Of a DNA stretch of 46,635 nt, positions 1 to 9,448 are shown in pieces. The stretch spans positions 1-46,635 of the forward strand of contig CAIQQO010000163.1 of the NCBI GenBank assembly GCA_903873965.1, written 5' to 3'. The notes under the pieces were generated by a model. It had not been told where the DNA came from. It did no database searches and saw only the letters and a list, made by a program, of their open reading frames with translations. This DNA comes from an uncultured bacterium (GTDB lineage Bacteria; Chloroflexota; Anaerolineae; J036; Brachytrichaceae). How positions within the stretch are numbered: position 1 is the stretch's first letter; the number at the start of each line of letters is the position of its first letter. The position numbers and the translations under genes are program-made.

Positions 1-120
1 TTGCGCGAAGCCGCCCAACGCGCCGGTGTGTCGAAACAAACCATGCTATCCTGGTGCAGAACTGGTAAAGTCACCGCTGAGAAACGCGGGAATCGGTGGT
101 GGGTGTCAAAACCTACTTAG
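1..120 (+). CDS. C-terminal end of a helix-turn-helix DNA-binding protein (partial)
   Basis: Frame 1 is open from the window edge to a TAG at 118-120 and gives 40 residues; the start lies outside the window. The peptide begins LREAAQRAGVSKQTMLSWCR and ends with an NRWWVSKPT tail. The pattern of an AAxxxGVSxxTxxxW helix-turn-helix followed by a short basic wing is typical of excisionase/MerR-like 'helix_turn_helix_17' domains. Nothing can be said about the rest of the protein, so it could be a small stand-alone DNA-binding protein or the C-terminus of a larger one. It lies 119 bp before rpsA on the same strand, and the -10-like element in the gap suggests separate transcription. Confidence 0.55.
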   Translation: MREAAQRAGVSKQTMLSWCRTGKVTAEKRGNRWWVSKPT

Positions 121-197
121 CCGGTACATCATTATAGTCAAAGGGGACAATAAGCTGATTGTCATCATTTCATTCCCGCACTCAGGCAAAATTTAGG

Positions 198-203
198 TAT
201 AAT
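198..203 (+). promoter_or_regulatory. -10 promoter element (TATAAT) upstream of rpsA
   Basis: A perfect TATAAT lies 36 bp before the rpsA ATG. The expected -35 position (about 175-180) has no good TTGACA match, so only the -10 is supported. A GAAGGAA Shine-Dalgarno sequence follows at 221-227. Confidence 0.35.
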
Positions 204-239
204 GCGTAGAATCTTACGCCGAAGGAAACACACCTGAGT

Positions 240-1469
240 ATGGAGAGCCGAGAAGTCCCCGGGAATGAAGTGCCCACTGAATCCAAAGGGGATGACAATT
301 TTGCTGCTTCGCTAAGCGACTATTTGACGCGTAGCGAGCGCTATGATCCGCCGAAGAAGAACCAGCTGATTTCGGGCAAAATCGCCGCGATTACCGATCG
401 CGAGATCTTGATCGATCTTGGGGCTAAGTCCGAAGGAATAGTCACAGGCAAGGAAATGGAAGCCCTGCCCAAAGATTTTAGAACGACTCTTGAAGTCGGT
501 CAGGAAATCTATGCCTATGTGATTACGCCAGAAGATAAGAACGGAAACGTTGTGCTGTCGCTGGCGAAAGCCATCAACGAGCGCGACTGGCGAACTGCTG
601 AGGAATTATTCCAAAAGCAGGATGCGATGGAGAGCCACATCGCCGGGTTTAATAAAGGCGGTGTCATCGTCAAGATCGGACGATTGCGTGGCTTTGTCCC
701 CGCGTCCCAGCTTAGCCTGACACACCAGCGCATGATGGGCGACGAAAGTCTGCCGCCTGAGCAGCGCTACCAGAAACTGGTCGGTCAGAAGACCTACGTC
801 AAGGTCATCGAAATCGATCGTGAACGCAACCGCTTGATTCTGAGCGAGCGCGCAGCCTCGAAAGAGGCGCGAGCGGCGCAGAAAGACAAGTTGCTCAGCG
901 AGATTGACATTGGTTCAATCGTTGAAGGCGAAGTCAGCAGCGTCAAAGACTTTGGTGTGTTTGTTGATCTTGGCGGAGCTGACGGCATGATTCACCTGTC
1001 TGAATTGTCGTACCAGCGCGTCAAGCACCCTAGCGAGGTAGTGCGCGAGGGCGATCACGTCAAGGTGAAGGTCATCAGTGTTGATAAGGACAGCGGTCGC
1101 ATTGGTCTAAGCCTGAAGTCGCTGCAGACCGATCCGTGGTCTGAACTTGACAAACGCTATCGCCCCGGCCAACTGGTTGAGGCTGAGATCATCAAGATTC
1201 ACCCCAAGCATGGCGCTTTTGCGCGGCTGAAGGATGATGAGGCGATCGAAGGCCTGATCCCGCTGTCTGAGTTGAGCGACAAGATGATCACCAATCCGCG
1301 TGAAGTGCTCAAGGAAAACCAGATCGTTACCTTGCGCGTGATGCGTGTGGAGCCTGAGCAAAAGCGCATTGCATTGAGCTTGAAGCGCGTAAGCTGGGCT
1401 GAGTATGCCGATCTGGACTGGCAGTCTGAACTGACCACCGGAACTGAAATCATATCTAGCGCAGAGTAA
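240..1469 (+). CDS. rpsA: 30S ribosomal protein S1
   Basis: 409 residues with four S1 (OB-fold) RNA-binding repeats at roughly 42-112, 127-206, 224-294 and 308-383. Repeats 3 and 4 carry the classic signatures (EGEVSSVKDFGVFVDLGG with MIHLSELS; EAEIIKIHPKHGAFARL with GLIPLSELS). S1 binds single-stranded mRNA leaders and brings them to the small ribosomal subunit. Four repeats at about 400 residues is the usual size in Gram-positives and Chloroflexota, shorter than the six-repeat proteobacterial form. The ATG at 240 follows a GAAGGAA ribosome-binding site at 221-227. The gene appears monocistronic: a -10 box lies upstream and a strong terminator about 60 bp downstream. The short acidic N-terminus before the first repeat is not conserved. 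Confidence 0.93.
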   Translation: MESREVPGNEVPTESKGDDNFAASLSDYLTRSERYDPPKKNQLISGKIAAITDREILIDLGAKSEGIVTGKEMEALPKDFRTTLEVGQEIYAYVITPEDKNGNVVLSLAKAINERDWRTAEELFQKQDAMESHIAGFNKGGVIVKIGRLRGFVPASQLSLTHQRMMGDESLPPEQRYQKLVGQKTYVKVIEIDRERNRLILSERAASKEARAAQKDKLLSEIDIGSIVEGEVSSVKDFGVFVDLGGADGMIHLSELSYQRVKHPSEVVREGDHVKVKVISVDKDSGRIGLSLKSLQTDPWSELDKRYRPGQLVEAEIIKIHPKHGAFARLKDDEAIEGLIPLSELSDKMITNPREVLKENQIVTLRVMRVEPEQKRIALSLKRVSWAEYADLDWQSELTTGTEIISSAE

Positions 1470-1531
1470 GCCTTAAAGCGCGCAAACAGCGGGCCGGCGT
1501 CAGCCGCTAACCTGTCTTGCATCTGCCACGA

Positions 1532-1571
1532 AGCGGCGCTCCATCATCAAAGATGGGGCGTCGTTCTTTTT
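1532..1571 (+). terminator. Rho-independent terminator after rpsA
   Basis: Positions 1532-1545 pair with 1552-1565 in a 14-bp stem (including several G-T pairs) around a six-base loop, followed by C and five T's (1567-1571). It lies about 60 bp past the rpsA stop. Confidence 0.75.
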
Positions 1572-1792
1572 CCTCGAAGTTAATTCATCGGGCGGTGCTC
1601 ATGTAGTTCTAACATCATCCCGTTAAAACACACTGGAAGAGTGGCGTGTTCCGGTTAAATCCTCTACAGTGAAATGCACGCGGGGGGATCAGCCGCAGCC
1701 AATAGGCGCAAATGAGATGTGGTGTTTTTTACTGGTGTATGATAATTCTCGATGGTGGCAAAGGGTTCTGTTGCAATACCGCGATTGACCGT

Positions 1793-1816
1793 GCCTTCAA
1801 TATTTGAAGGCCTTTT
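1793..1816 (+). promoter_or_regulatory. Terminator-like hairpin in the clpC leader
   Basis: GCCTTCAA (1793-1800) and TTGAAGGC (1804-1811) form a perfect 8-bp stem with a three-base loop, followed by CTTTT. It sits between a possible -10 (TATGAT, 1738-1743) and the clpC ribosome-binding site (AAGGAG, 1829-1834). It could be an attenuator, an mRNA-stabilising hairpin or a regulator-binding palindrome. I found no CIRCE element here. The rest of the 374-bp gap between rpsA and clpC shows no gene. Confidence 0.4.
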
Positions 1817-1843
1817 GTCATCTGATATAAGGAGTGGTGCGTT

Positions 1844-4420
1844 GTGGCGAATAAACTAGAACGATTTACACAGCGGGCGAGACGTGTTTTGACGCTGGCG
1901 CAGGAAGAGGCGGAGCGTCTCTCGCACAATTACATTGGAACCGAGCATTTGCTGCTGGGTTTAATCCGTGAGGAAAATGGCGTCGCCGGACGGGTTTTGC
2001 GCGATCTTGGCGCCAAGCCTGAGCGCGTGGCCGAGATGGTCGAACGCATGACGGGCGCCGGGCGCCGCACACCGGCAGGCAAGCTTGACCTGACGCCGCG
2101 CACCAAGCAGGTGATCGAGTATGCTGTTGATGAGGCTCGCAAACTGGGTCACAGTTATATCGGCACCGAGCACTTATTGCTAGGGCTGATCCGTCAGGGC
2201 GATGGTGTGGCGATTGACGTCATGCATCAGCTTGGTTTGACCACCGAGCGCATCCGCCGCGAGACATTGCGCGCGGTTCAACAGGAACAGCCCGAAACTG
2301 GCAAGACGACCGGCGGTGCTGCCGCTCCTGCCACGCAGAAGAAAGAACGCGGCAAAACCCCGGCACTCGATCAGTTGGCAACTGACCTGACCGCGCTGGC
2401 TGAACAAGGCAAGCTTGATCCTGTCATCGGGCGCCAGACTGAGATTGAACGCGTGATCCAGATTCTGTCGCGCCGCACCAAGAACAACCCGGCGCTGATT
2501 GGTGAGCCCGGCGTGGGCAAGACAGCCATCGTCGAAGGACTGGCGCAACGCATCGTGGAAGGACAAACGCCGGAGCCGCTGTTGAACAAGCGCGTGATGC
2601 AACTCGATGTTGGTTCACTCGTAGCCGGCACCATGTATCGCGGCCAGTTTGAAGAGCGCTTGAAAAAAGTCATCGAAGAGGTCAAGTCGAGTGACACGAT
2701 TCTCTTTATCGACGAAGTGCATATGTTGGTCGGCGCAGGCGCTGCAGGAAGCAGTGTCGATGCTGCCAACATTCTTAAGCCGGCGCTGGCGCGCGGCGAA
2801 TTGCAGTGCATCGGAGCTACCACGCTCAATGAGTATCGCAAGCATATTGAGAGCGATGCAGCACTGGAGCGTCGTTTCCAGCCCGTATATGTGGATGAGC
2901 CCACCCCTGACCAGGCTATAGAAATCCTGAAGGGTGTGAAGGGCGCCTATGAGGCGCACCATAAGCTGCGCATCTCGCAGGAAGCCGTCGTCGCCGCAGT
3001 GACGTTTTCGTCGCGCTACGTGCCCGACCGCTTTCTGCCCGATAAGGCTATCGACCTGATCGACGAGACGGCGGCGCGCGTGCGCATGTACAAATCGCCA
3101 CAATCGGTCAACCTGCAACGTGCGTTTAGAGAACTGCGGCAGGTACAGAAAGATCGCAACGTGGCGATGGAGCAGGCGCGCTATGATGACGCTGCTACCT
3201 TGCGCGAGCGCGAGCGTGTGACGCTTGAAGAGATCGAGTCACTGCGCTCCAACTTTGATCCCAACATCGATGGCCCCATAGTCAGTCCTGAGGATATCGC
3301 CGAAGTGGTGTCAATGTGGACCGGAGTGCCAGTGACGCGCATCGCGGGTACTGAGAGTGAACGTTTGCTGCACCTCGAGGAAGCGATTCATGAGCGCATC
3401 ATCGGGCAGGAAGAGGCGATTGTCGCTATCAGCAAGGCGGTTCGCCGCTCGCGTGTGGGGTTGAAGGACCCGAAGCGCCCGATGGGATCGTTCATCTTTC
3501 TCGGTCCCACAGGCGTAGGTAAAACCGAATTGACCAAAGCGCTGGCCGAATTTCTGTTTGGCAGCGAGGATGCGTTACTGGTGCTTGACATGAGCGAGTT
3601 CATGGAGCGCCATACGGTTAGCAGGCTGGTGGGCGCGCCTCCGGGATATGTCGGTTACGACGATGCCGGTCAGTTGACGGAAACTGTGCGCCGTCGCCCC
3701 TACACCATTGTGGTCTTCGATGAAATCGAGAAAGCGCACCCCGAAGTCTTCAACATGCTGCTGCAGATTATGGAAGAAGGACGCCTGACCGATGCGCGCG
3801 GGCGTAAGGTAGACTTTCGCAATACCTGCATCATCATGACATCGAACGTCGGCGCAGAAATGATTAAGCGCGAAACGAAGCTTGGCTTTGCCACGGCGAA
3901 GGACGAGATCAAGGAAGGCGATCGGCGCTTTGCGGAGATCAAGGACAAGCTGATGAGCCAGTTGAAGCGTTTGTTCAGGCCCGAGTTCCTGAACCGTGTG
4001 GATGGTACGATCGTGTTCCACCCGCTCTCGCGCGAAAACATTGGTCAAATCGTTTCGTTGGAACTGAACAAGGTGCAAAAGCGCCTGTCGGATCACAACA
4101 TCAAGATCGATGTGACCGACGCAGCAAAGGACTATCTGGCGACAAAGGGCTATGACGCCGACTATGGCGCCCGCCCGCTGCGCCGCGTGATCCAGAGTGA
4201 GGTAGAGGACCCGTTGTCGGACGCGCTCCTGTCCGGGAAGTTTTCTGACAACAGCAGAATTTTGATCGGACTGGTGGACGGCAAACTGGACTTTTCAATG
4301 GTCGAGGTTCTACAGGGAACCACGGTCAATGTGGAGATCACACCAGTCAGTACAACACTGCCGGGCAAGATCGAGAGCTCCGGCGGCGGTCCGCTGTTTG
4401 AGCAGATGATGCACGGCTAG
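1844..4420 (+). CDS. clpC: ATP-dependent Clp protease ATP-binding subunit ClpC
   Basis: 858-residue AAA+ unfoldase that feeds substrates to ClpP. Visible in order: two N-terminal Clp_N repeats (about 3-145, both with [13 protein letters not shown]); a linker; AAA domain D1 with Walker A GEPGVGKT (about 220) and Walker B ILFIDE (about 286); a UVR-type coiled middle region (about 418-455); AAA domain D2 with Walker A GPTGVGKT (about 554) and Walker B VVFDE (about 624); an LGF loop near 682 matching the ClpP-docking tripeptide position; and the C-terminal small domain. The UVR motif and short middle region mark ClpC rather than ClpB. The start is GTG at 1844, nine bases after AAGGAG. It is transcribed alone, with a leader hairpin upstream and a terminator downstream. 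No mcsA, mcsB or ctsR lies next to it, unlike the Bacillus arrangement. Confidence 0.95.
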   Translation: MANKLERFTQRARRVLTLAQEEAERLSHNYIGTEHLLLGLIREENGVAGRVLRDLGAKPERVAEMVERMTGAGRRTPAGKLDLTPRTKQVIEYAVDEARKLGHSYIGTEHLLLGLIRQGDGVAIDVMHQLGLTTERIRRETLRAVQQEQPETGKTTGGAAAPATQKKERGKTPALDQLATDLTALAEQGKLDPVIGRQTEIERVIQILSRRTKNNPALIGEPGVGKTAIVEGLAQRIVEGQTPEPLLNKRVMQLDVGSLVAGTMYRGQFEERLKKVIEEVKSSDTILFIDEVHMLVGAGAAGSSVDAANILKPALARGELQCIGATTLNEYRKHIESDAALERRFQPVYVDEPTPDQAIEILKGVKGAYEAHHKLRISQEAVVAAVTFSSRYVPDRFLPDKAIDLIDETAARVRMYKSPQSVNLQRAFRELRQVQKDRNVAMEQARYDDAATLRERERVTLEEIESLRSNFDPNIDGPIVSPEDIAEVVSMWTGVPVTRIAGTESERLLHLEEAIHERIIGQEEAIVAISKAVRRSRVGLKDPKRPMGSFIFLGPTGVGKTELTKALAEFLFGSEDALLVLDMSEFMERHTVSRLVGAPPGYVGYDDAGQLTETVRRRPYTIVVFDEIEKAHPEVFNMLLQIMEEGRLTDARGRKVDFRNTCIIMTSNVGAEMIKRETKLGFATAKDEIKEGDRRFAEIKDKLMSQLKRLFRPEFLNRVDGTIVFHPLSRENIGQIVSLELNKVQKRLSDHNIKIDVTDAAKDYLATKGYDADYGARPLRRVIQSEVEDPLSDALLSGKFSDNSRILIGLVDGKLDFSMVEVLQGTTVNVEITPVSTTLPGKIESSGGGPLFEQMMHG

Positions 4421-4433
4421 AAATCACTTGAAC

Positions 4434-4463
4434 AAAAAGGGGCTTGAAAAAGCCCTTTTTTTG
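4434..4463. terminator. Bidirectional terminator between clpC and the convergent membrane-protein gene
   Basis: GGGCTT (4440-4445), a GAAA tetraloop and AAGCCC (4450-4455) form the core stem. It is flanked by A's on the left and T's on the right that extend the helix, so it works in both directions. Confidence 0.85.
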
Positions 4464-4472
4464 TTTTTCGAT

Positions 4473-5912
4473 TTACCCACGCATTGCCGGCAAAATGACG
4501 CGAAATAGCATGTGGCCATTGAGCGCAATAAACGCCAGCAGTAACGCCAGCCACAGCCAACTCTGCACACGGAGCGCAAGCCTATTGCGCGAGAGGGCAA
4601 AGTGCCAGCCCAGCGATAGCGCCATGCCGGTCGGAATCAGTCCGGAGTACAGGTAGCGGCCTTGGTGCTGTACAAATTGCAGGTTGTACCAGATGAATCC
4701 AGCTAGTGCGCCGAGTGCCAGCACCGCCAGCAGATCAAGCGCCAGTGTCTGTTCGCGCGTCAACACCAGCCAGGGTGTGTAAATGGTGTCGCCGGTGCGG
4801 GTTTGGGTCTTGTCCTTCAACCGCCGAATGGCCGACTGACCATGCAACCACCACGCCAGGAAGAGCGCAGTTGAGATCGCCGTAATCCCCAGAAACAAGA
4901 TGTAGAAGCGCTGGTCAATCACGATGCTCATCCAGCCAAACTGTCCCCAGAATGACTGGAAAGTGAACTGTCCCATGCGGCTGAGCAAACCGCCCCAGCC
5001 ATACTGCGCAATCCACTCAGTCGTGGTTGGTTGGCCAGCCACGACCAGATTATGGCGCTGCAACCCCAGCACGTCGCCGCCGCCATACACTTGCAAGCCG
5101 TGAATCCACCACGGCGCCCCAATCACGCCGGCAATGCCAATCAATACAAGAAGTGATATCAGCACGCGCCCCAGGGGCTGTTTCTGATACCCGCTGGCCA
5201 ACACGGCAAACATAGCCACCGGCAATGCCAGATACGCTTGTGCCTTGGTAAGGAAAGCAAGCCCTACTATCGCAGAGAGGAGGAGAAGAGGTGCTGAGAT
5301 GCTGAGGAGCAAAAAAGATCGGAGATTCATATCTCCTCCGCTCCTCATGATGAGGCGAACCGACAGATATACGGTGATCGCGATCAATGCCTCGGAGAGC
5401 GAGTCGTTGTTGAAACCAGCCATCATGTGTAGATGCTGTGGCAGCAGTGCCACAAACACGGCAGCCATCGCAGCGATGAAAGAATGCGCCGGGAAAATGG
5501 TGCGCACGGCCAACCATGTAAACACTACCACCAGGGCGCCGATGAGCAATGAAAACAACCGTAACGGAATCAGAGCGCCTTTAAAGACCAGAAACACCGG
5601 CACGGCCAGTGTGTAGAACAGGGGGGGTTGATGATCTTCGTACTGCACGGCATCCAGCGATATCGCCGGGCGCGCAGTAGGTGGCGCGATCTGGTTGCCG
5701 ATCAAGTCCTGGCTGTAATCACCCATTGCGATCACCGGATAGGCGCCAGTCTGCGCCAGTTGCCGCACGTAGTTGTAATGCGCAGGCTCATCGGGAACCT
5801 GCCACGGCGGGATGAGAACGGCAAACAAACCGCCAAGGACGAAGTAGACGGCCAGTATCGGGATGAGAGACCATTCAAGCAAGCGTGTGCGAATAATGGG
5901 TGTATGTGCCAT
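4473..5912 (-). CDS. Polytopic membrane protein, GT-C glycosyltransferase-like (DUF2142/PMT_2 type)
   Basis: 479 residues with about ten hydrophobic segments. After the first transmembrane helix comes an extracytoplasmic loop with PPWQVPDEPAHYNYVRQL. The P-x-DEPAH motif is typical of DUF2142 and related GT-C proteins, which use polyprenyl-phosphate sugars outside the membrane; the acidic pair is the likely catalytic site. A second loop carries DHQPPLFYTL, also usual in this fold. It is transcribed alone, convergent with clpC. A probable role is adding a sugar to a lipid-linked glycan or surface protein, which would fit the polysaccharide genes 2-8 kb away, but the substrate cannot be read. 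Around 5271-5355 the coding DNA passes through a purine-rich, internally repeated stretch. No clear ribosome-binding site precedes the ATG. Confidence 0.7.
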   Translation of the reverse strand: MAHTPIIRTRLLEWSLIPILAVYFVLGGLFAVLIPPWQVPDEPAHYNYVRQLAQTGAYPVIAMGDYSQDLIGNQIAPPTARPAISLDAVQYEDHQPPLFYTLAVPVFLVFKGALIPLRLFSLLIGALVVVFTWLAVRTIFPAHSFIAAMAAVFVALLPQHLHMMAGFNNDSLSEALIAITVYLSVRLIMRSGGDMNLRSFLLLSISAPLLLLSAIVGLAFLTKAQAYLALPVAMFAVLASGYQKQPLGRVLISLLVLIGIAGVIGAPWWIHGLQVYGGGDVLGLQRHNLVVAGQPTTTEWIAQYGWGGLLSRMGQFTFQSFWGQFGWMSIVIDQRFYILFLGITAISTALFLAWWLHGQSAIRRLKDKTQTRTGDTIYTPWLVLTREQTLALDLLAVLALGALAGFIWYNLQFVQHQGRYLYSGLIPTGMALSLGWHFALSRNRLALRVQSWLWLALLLAFIALNGHMLFRVILPAMRG

Positions 5913-6209
5913 TGATTATCGATTGTTATAAATCAGAAAGATGGTTTTATGTGGATTACTCTGCCAATAGCTGCTCTACTACTGGATCAGTGTTGCCAGG
6001 TGTGTGCTTCAATTTTGCGACATATGTCCTTGTTCCTTGTTTCATTGATGCCAAGTATGATAATTCATCATTGCATCAGCCACAATGCCCTTGATAGTCT
6101 CAGTGTGCAAATGCACAAAAACTGCCTGTCAATGCCACAATGCGTGTGATATCATCTCGAGTTGCCAGTGCCCCAAGCTGCGGCACAATGATGAGGAGTC
6201 TAATAGAAC
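5913..6209. other. Divergent intergenic region before the IMP dehydrogenase homologue
   Basis: 297 bp separate the divergent start codons. A Shine-Dalgarno sequence (GAGGAG, about 6192-6197) serves the gene at 6210. Promoters for both directions must lie here, but I see no convincing -35/-10 pair. Short open frames in this stretch have no family character. Confidence 0.4.
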
Positions 6210-7655
6210 ATGAAACTGCGCCCCGAAACTGCGCTGACATTTGACGATGTGTTGCTCGTTCCTAAGAAATCGGCGATCCGCTCTCGCCACGCTGTTAATA
6301 CCCGGACATGGTTTAGCCGGCATATTCCCCTGGCTGCGCCGGTCGTGTCATCTAATATGGACACGGTGACCGAATGGAGCATGGCGCGCATGATGGCGCG
6401 GCTGGGCGGTATCGGCGTGATTCATCGCTTTATGACGATTGAACGCCAGGCAGCAGAAGTGCAACGCGTCAAACGCACCGAGGGTTTTATGGTGGAACGC
6501 CCCTATAACCTGTCCGCAACGGCAACGGTGCAGCAAGCCCGCGACCGTATGGACGAGTTGCATATCGGTGGACTGGTTGTCACCAATGATAGCGAGGACG
6601 TGCTTGGATTGGTGACTGCACGTGACCTGATGTTTGAACGCAACGCTGCGCGCCCGGTTACCGAAGTCATGACACCGCGCGCCAAATTGGTGACTGTTAA
6701 CGCCGGCACGACGATGGAGCAGGCGCGAGACATTCTGCACGAGCACCGCATCGAGAAGTTGCCGGTGGTCGATGCAGACGGACGCTTGCAGGGACTAATT
6801 ACCGCCAAGGATATTGACAAGCAGGATGCCTGGCCTGATGCCACCAAGGACAACCGTGGACGATTGCGGGTAGCGGCGGCTGTCGGCGTGCGACCTTCTG
6901 ACCTGGATCGCGCCGATGCTTGCGTCAACGCCGGAGTGGATGCGCTTGTCGTTGATATCGCCCATGGACATTCAGACCTTGCGCTTAACATGGTGCGCAA
7001 GCTGAAGGAGCGCTTCTCACATGTGGATATCGTGGGTGGCAATGTGGCAAGCGCTGAAGGCGTACGTGACATGGTGGACGCCGGGGCGGATGCTGTAAAA
7101 GTCGGCGTGGGCGCAGGATCGATCTGTATCACGCGCATCGTGACTGGATTCGGCGTACCGCAACTCACTGCAGTAGACGAATGTGCGCAGGTTGGGCGCG
7201 AACTGAGCGTGCCGATCATCGCCGACGGTGGGATACGCACTAGCGGCGACATCACCAAGGCGCTTGCGGCAGGTTCCAGCACGGTTATGCTCGGCAGCCT
7301 GCTGGCCGGCACCGATGAAAGCCCGGGTGCCAGTGTCGTGCGCAATGGTCAGCGATTCAAGGTGGTGCGCGGTATGGCGTCATTGACAGCCAACATCGAA
7401 CGAAAGGAGATCGAGATCGGGCGCGAGGCGGAAGATGACGACTGGGAGCGTGTTGTACCCGAAGGCGTCGAGGCCATGGTGCCGGCGCGCGGCCCGGTGA
7501 AAGACATCGTGTACCAACTCATCGGCGGATTGCGCTCCGGACTCAGCTACGCCGGTGCGACCAGCATTGCAGAGCTTTGGGATAACGCTGAATTTGTGCG
7601 CATCACGTCAGCCGGCAAGGCCGAGAGCGGCGCGCATGATGTGCAGACGCGCTAG
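6210..7655 (+). CDS. guaB: IMP dehydrogenase family protein with CBS domains (atypical flap)
   Basis: 481 residues. N-terminal barrel start ([10 protein letters not shown]), two CBS modules at about 97-205, then the rest of the TIM barrel. The active-site loop reads GAGSICITR with Cys306 as the covalent nucleophile, and the phosphate-binding segment [17 protein letters not shown] follows. The C-terminus ([11 protein letters not shown] ... HDVQ) matches IMP dehydrogenase (IMP + NAD+ to XMP, first step of GMP synthesis). The mobile flap between GMAS (388-391) and VPEG (416-419) has normal length but lacks the Arg-Tyr pair (SSDRY in typical enzymes) that activates water in hydrolysis of E-XMP. 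It may therefore be a divergent IMPDH subclass or a CBS-containing GMP reductase (GuaB1-like). Barrel and tail favour IMPDH. Single gene; a truncated glycosyltransferase overlaps its 3' end on the other strand. Confidence 0.85.
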   Translation: MKLRPETALTFDDVLLVPKKSAIRSRHAVNTRTWFSRHIPLAAPVVSSNMDTVTEWSMARMMARLGGIGVIHRFMTIERQAAEVQRVKRTEGFMVERPYNLSATATVQQARDRMDELHIGGLVVTNDSEDVLGLVTARDLMFERNAARPVTEVMTPRAKLVTVNAGTTMEQARDILHEHRIEKLPVVDADGRLQGLITAKDIDKQDAWPDATKDNRGRLRVAAAVGVRPSDLDRADACVNAGVDALVVDIAHGHSDLALNMVRKLKERFSHVDIVGGNVASAEGVRDMVDAGADAVKVGVGAGSICITRIVTGFGVPQLTAVDECAQVGRELSVPIIADGGIRTSGDITKALAAGSSTVMLGSLLAGTDESPGASVVRNGQRFKVVRGMASLTANIERKEIEIGREAEDDDWERVVPEGVEAMVPARGPVKDIVYQLIGGLRSGLSYAGATSIAELWDNAEFVRITSAGKAESGAHDVQTR

Positions 7656-7985
7656 CCCGTTTATGGCCGCATTCCAATTCGTTTTCTGATCCAGCTCAAT
7701 GCAGTTGATGTCCGGATTATCCAGAATGGTTTGATGAATGAGCGAGACGTACTGCGGACTGACATCGTCATCATCATCAATAAAGGCTACGAACTTTCCC
7801 GTAGCTCGCCGGACCAAGTCATTGCGTTTGAAGCCAATGCTGTTTTCGCGATTGTCGAGGTAGGTAAGAATCTCAACCCGCTGTTCCAGCCCGTGCTCTG
7901 TGATTTGACGATCGAGGTTCCAGCGCAGCCTCTGGTATGCTACTTCCCGCTCTGTGAGTGTTGGAATGAGAATGCTGATGTTCAC
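7608..7985 (-). pseudogene. 3'-truncated family 2 glycosyltransferase
   Basis: The 125-residue frame starts like a complete GT2 (MNISILIPTLTEREVAYQRL) and continues through the donor-binding part, including GKFVAFIDDDDDVSPQY with the DxD metal site. It then loses family character near CIELDQ (about residue 96), and its last 48 bp run antisense through the end of guaB. Related GT2 proteins are about 240-260 residues, so roughly the C-terminal half is missing. The simplest reading is a deletion that joined the glycosyltransferase gene to the guaB 3' end, leaving a remnant at the edge of the polysaccharide locus. Expression of a short product cannot be excluded. Confidence 0.6.
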
Positions 7986-8036
7986 GCAGTGTTTCTACAT
8001 GAATTAACGGTACCCTATGGCCTGTTTCCTAAGCGA

Positions 8037-9284
8037 TTAGGGTGCTTGCAGGTAGGCGCGCGCGGTACGGATCATCCAGACCGATTTGCTGCGCAGGAAA
8101 TAACTGGCGCTGTGCCAAGTCTGATTTACAAGAAACTTACGGCTGATACTAGGTTGGTACTCTGTTTCGTCGAGGACTTCGATCAGCCGTATGGCGGCGC
8201 GACGCCAGCTAAAGTCTTCGCGGATGCGCGATGACGCCAGCGCCCCACGATGAGTATCGGGGTGCTTGATCGCATTGATGATAGCGTCGCACGTGGCGTC
8301 CTCGTCAGGTTCCCACCACTCTGACCCGACGAAAAACTGTTCGAGGTTGTCATTGCGCGTAAAAACAGCCGGGACTGCGTGTGCGGGAATGAGGTTGGCA
8401 ATGCGATCATCCAAGTAAGCAGTATATGCCGAGTGACGTGGGGCGATGAGACCCAACCCCATTGCGCCGGCCTGCATCATTGGAAGGTCCCAGCCTTCGC
8501 CGCACGACATGCTCAGGTAATGAGTAGCCATGGCGAAGAGGGACGGCATCTCGGAGTCAGAAAATTTCGTATTGGTGATGAATATGATCGGCGCAGCCAT
8601 CTTGCGTTTTCTGCCGATTGAACATTCGAGAGCTGTGATTTCGCTCATGAATGTTTGCAGCCATAGTCTATCGCCGTTCAACTTCAGGATCAGCACGGCG
8701 TCATCGGTGGATTGAGTGGCCTTTAGCCAGCACCGGACTAGTCCTACGACGTTTTTGCGTGGCGAGAGGTCCGAAATATTGAGAAAACGCGCATGACGAT
8801 GCTGCATGTCGCTTGGCACCATATGGCCGATATCCAGCGGCGCGACCCCTGGTTTATACGCATCGGGGTCCACTCCCAGCGGGCACAATCGCAATCGCTC
8901 ATCTGCGTAACCGCCATTTAGCCATGCCTGGCGGGATGATTCGGTTGGAACGATGACCTGGTCATGCCATTGATTGAATGTGAGCCATAGCTTTGGGATA
9001 CGTGTCGATTCAAACATGGTGAAATTGATGTTGCGCCGGCGTGGGTCGATACGCACCTGGCAGGGTACGCCGAAGTGCAGCGCCGTGTTTGCATCGACTG
9101 GGTTGCTCAGGCGATCGAAAAATGGATCACGCGACCTGGGCGGGAGTTTACCCGATGTCCAGTAGTGCATAGGGATCAGTTGTATCTGCACACCCATCTG
9201 GCACAATTCGCGAACAAAGGCGCGTACGAGGTTGGCATAGCCACTGGTGTCGCGATACATTCCGACAATTTTGAGTGCTTTCAT
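8037..9284 (-). CDS. Family 4 glycosyltransferase (GT-B fold)
   Basis: 415 residues. The N-terminal Rossmann domain opens with LKIVGMYRDTSGYANLVRAF, where a short glycine-containing loop is expected for acceptor binding. The C-terminal nucleotide-sugar domain has LNISDLSPRKNVVGLV and the donor-site segment SCGEGWDLPMMQAGAMGLG, the E-x7-E-like region of GT4 enzymes. A C-terminal tail of about 40 residues past the fold is unassigned. It lies 51 bp upstream of the truncated GT2 on the same strand and belongs to the locus ending in the ABC exporter, so it most likely adds one sugar to a surface polysaccharide. Donor and acceptor cannot be told from the sequence. Confidence 0.78.
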   Translation of the reverse strand: MKALKIVGMYRDTSGYANLVRAFVRELCQMGVQIQLIPMHYWTSGKLPPRSRDPFFDRLSNPVDANTALHFGVPCQVRIDPRRRNINFTMFESTRIPKLWLTFNQWHDQVIVPTESSRQAWLNGGYADERLRLCPLGVDPDAYKPGVAPLDIGHMVPSDMQHRHARFLNISDLSPRKNVVGLVRCWLKATQSTDDAVLILKLNGDRLWLQTFMSEITALECSIGRKRKMAAPIIFITNTKFSDSEMPSLFAMATHYLSMSCGEGWDLPMMQAGAMGLGLIAPRHSAYTAYLDDRIANLIPAHAVPAVFTRNDNLEQFFVGSEWWEPDEDATCDAIINAIKHPDTHRGALASSRIREDFSWRRAAIRLIEVLDETEYQPSISRKFLVNQTWHSASYFLRSKSVWMIRTARAYLQAP

Positions 9285-9448
9285 GACAATTCACTGTAGG
9301 TTGTGATGGACGACTTCGATGCTGGGCTGTTCCCGGCACTCATAATCCATATCGCGCGCCACATGATCGCCATCGCCCGTTCTGATAAAACGTGCCTACC
9401 AGATCAGTAGCATTGATTTTGGGTGTCAGGTTTTGGATACGGGGAATA

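Noticed and set aside
1600..1700. GGTTAAATCC resembling a tRNA T-arm
   Set aside because: No pairing acceptor, D or anticodon stems can be drawn around it.
5900..6149. Two 64-66-codon frames before the IMP dehydrogenase gene
   Set aside because: No ribosome-binding site, Cys/Leu-rich random composition and mutual overlap in different frames.
6503..7345. 280-codon open frame antisense to the IMP dehydrogenase gene
   Set aside because: Ser/Thr/Arg-rich shadow of a clear GuaB frame with no family motifs; typical of GC-rich third-position bias.
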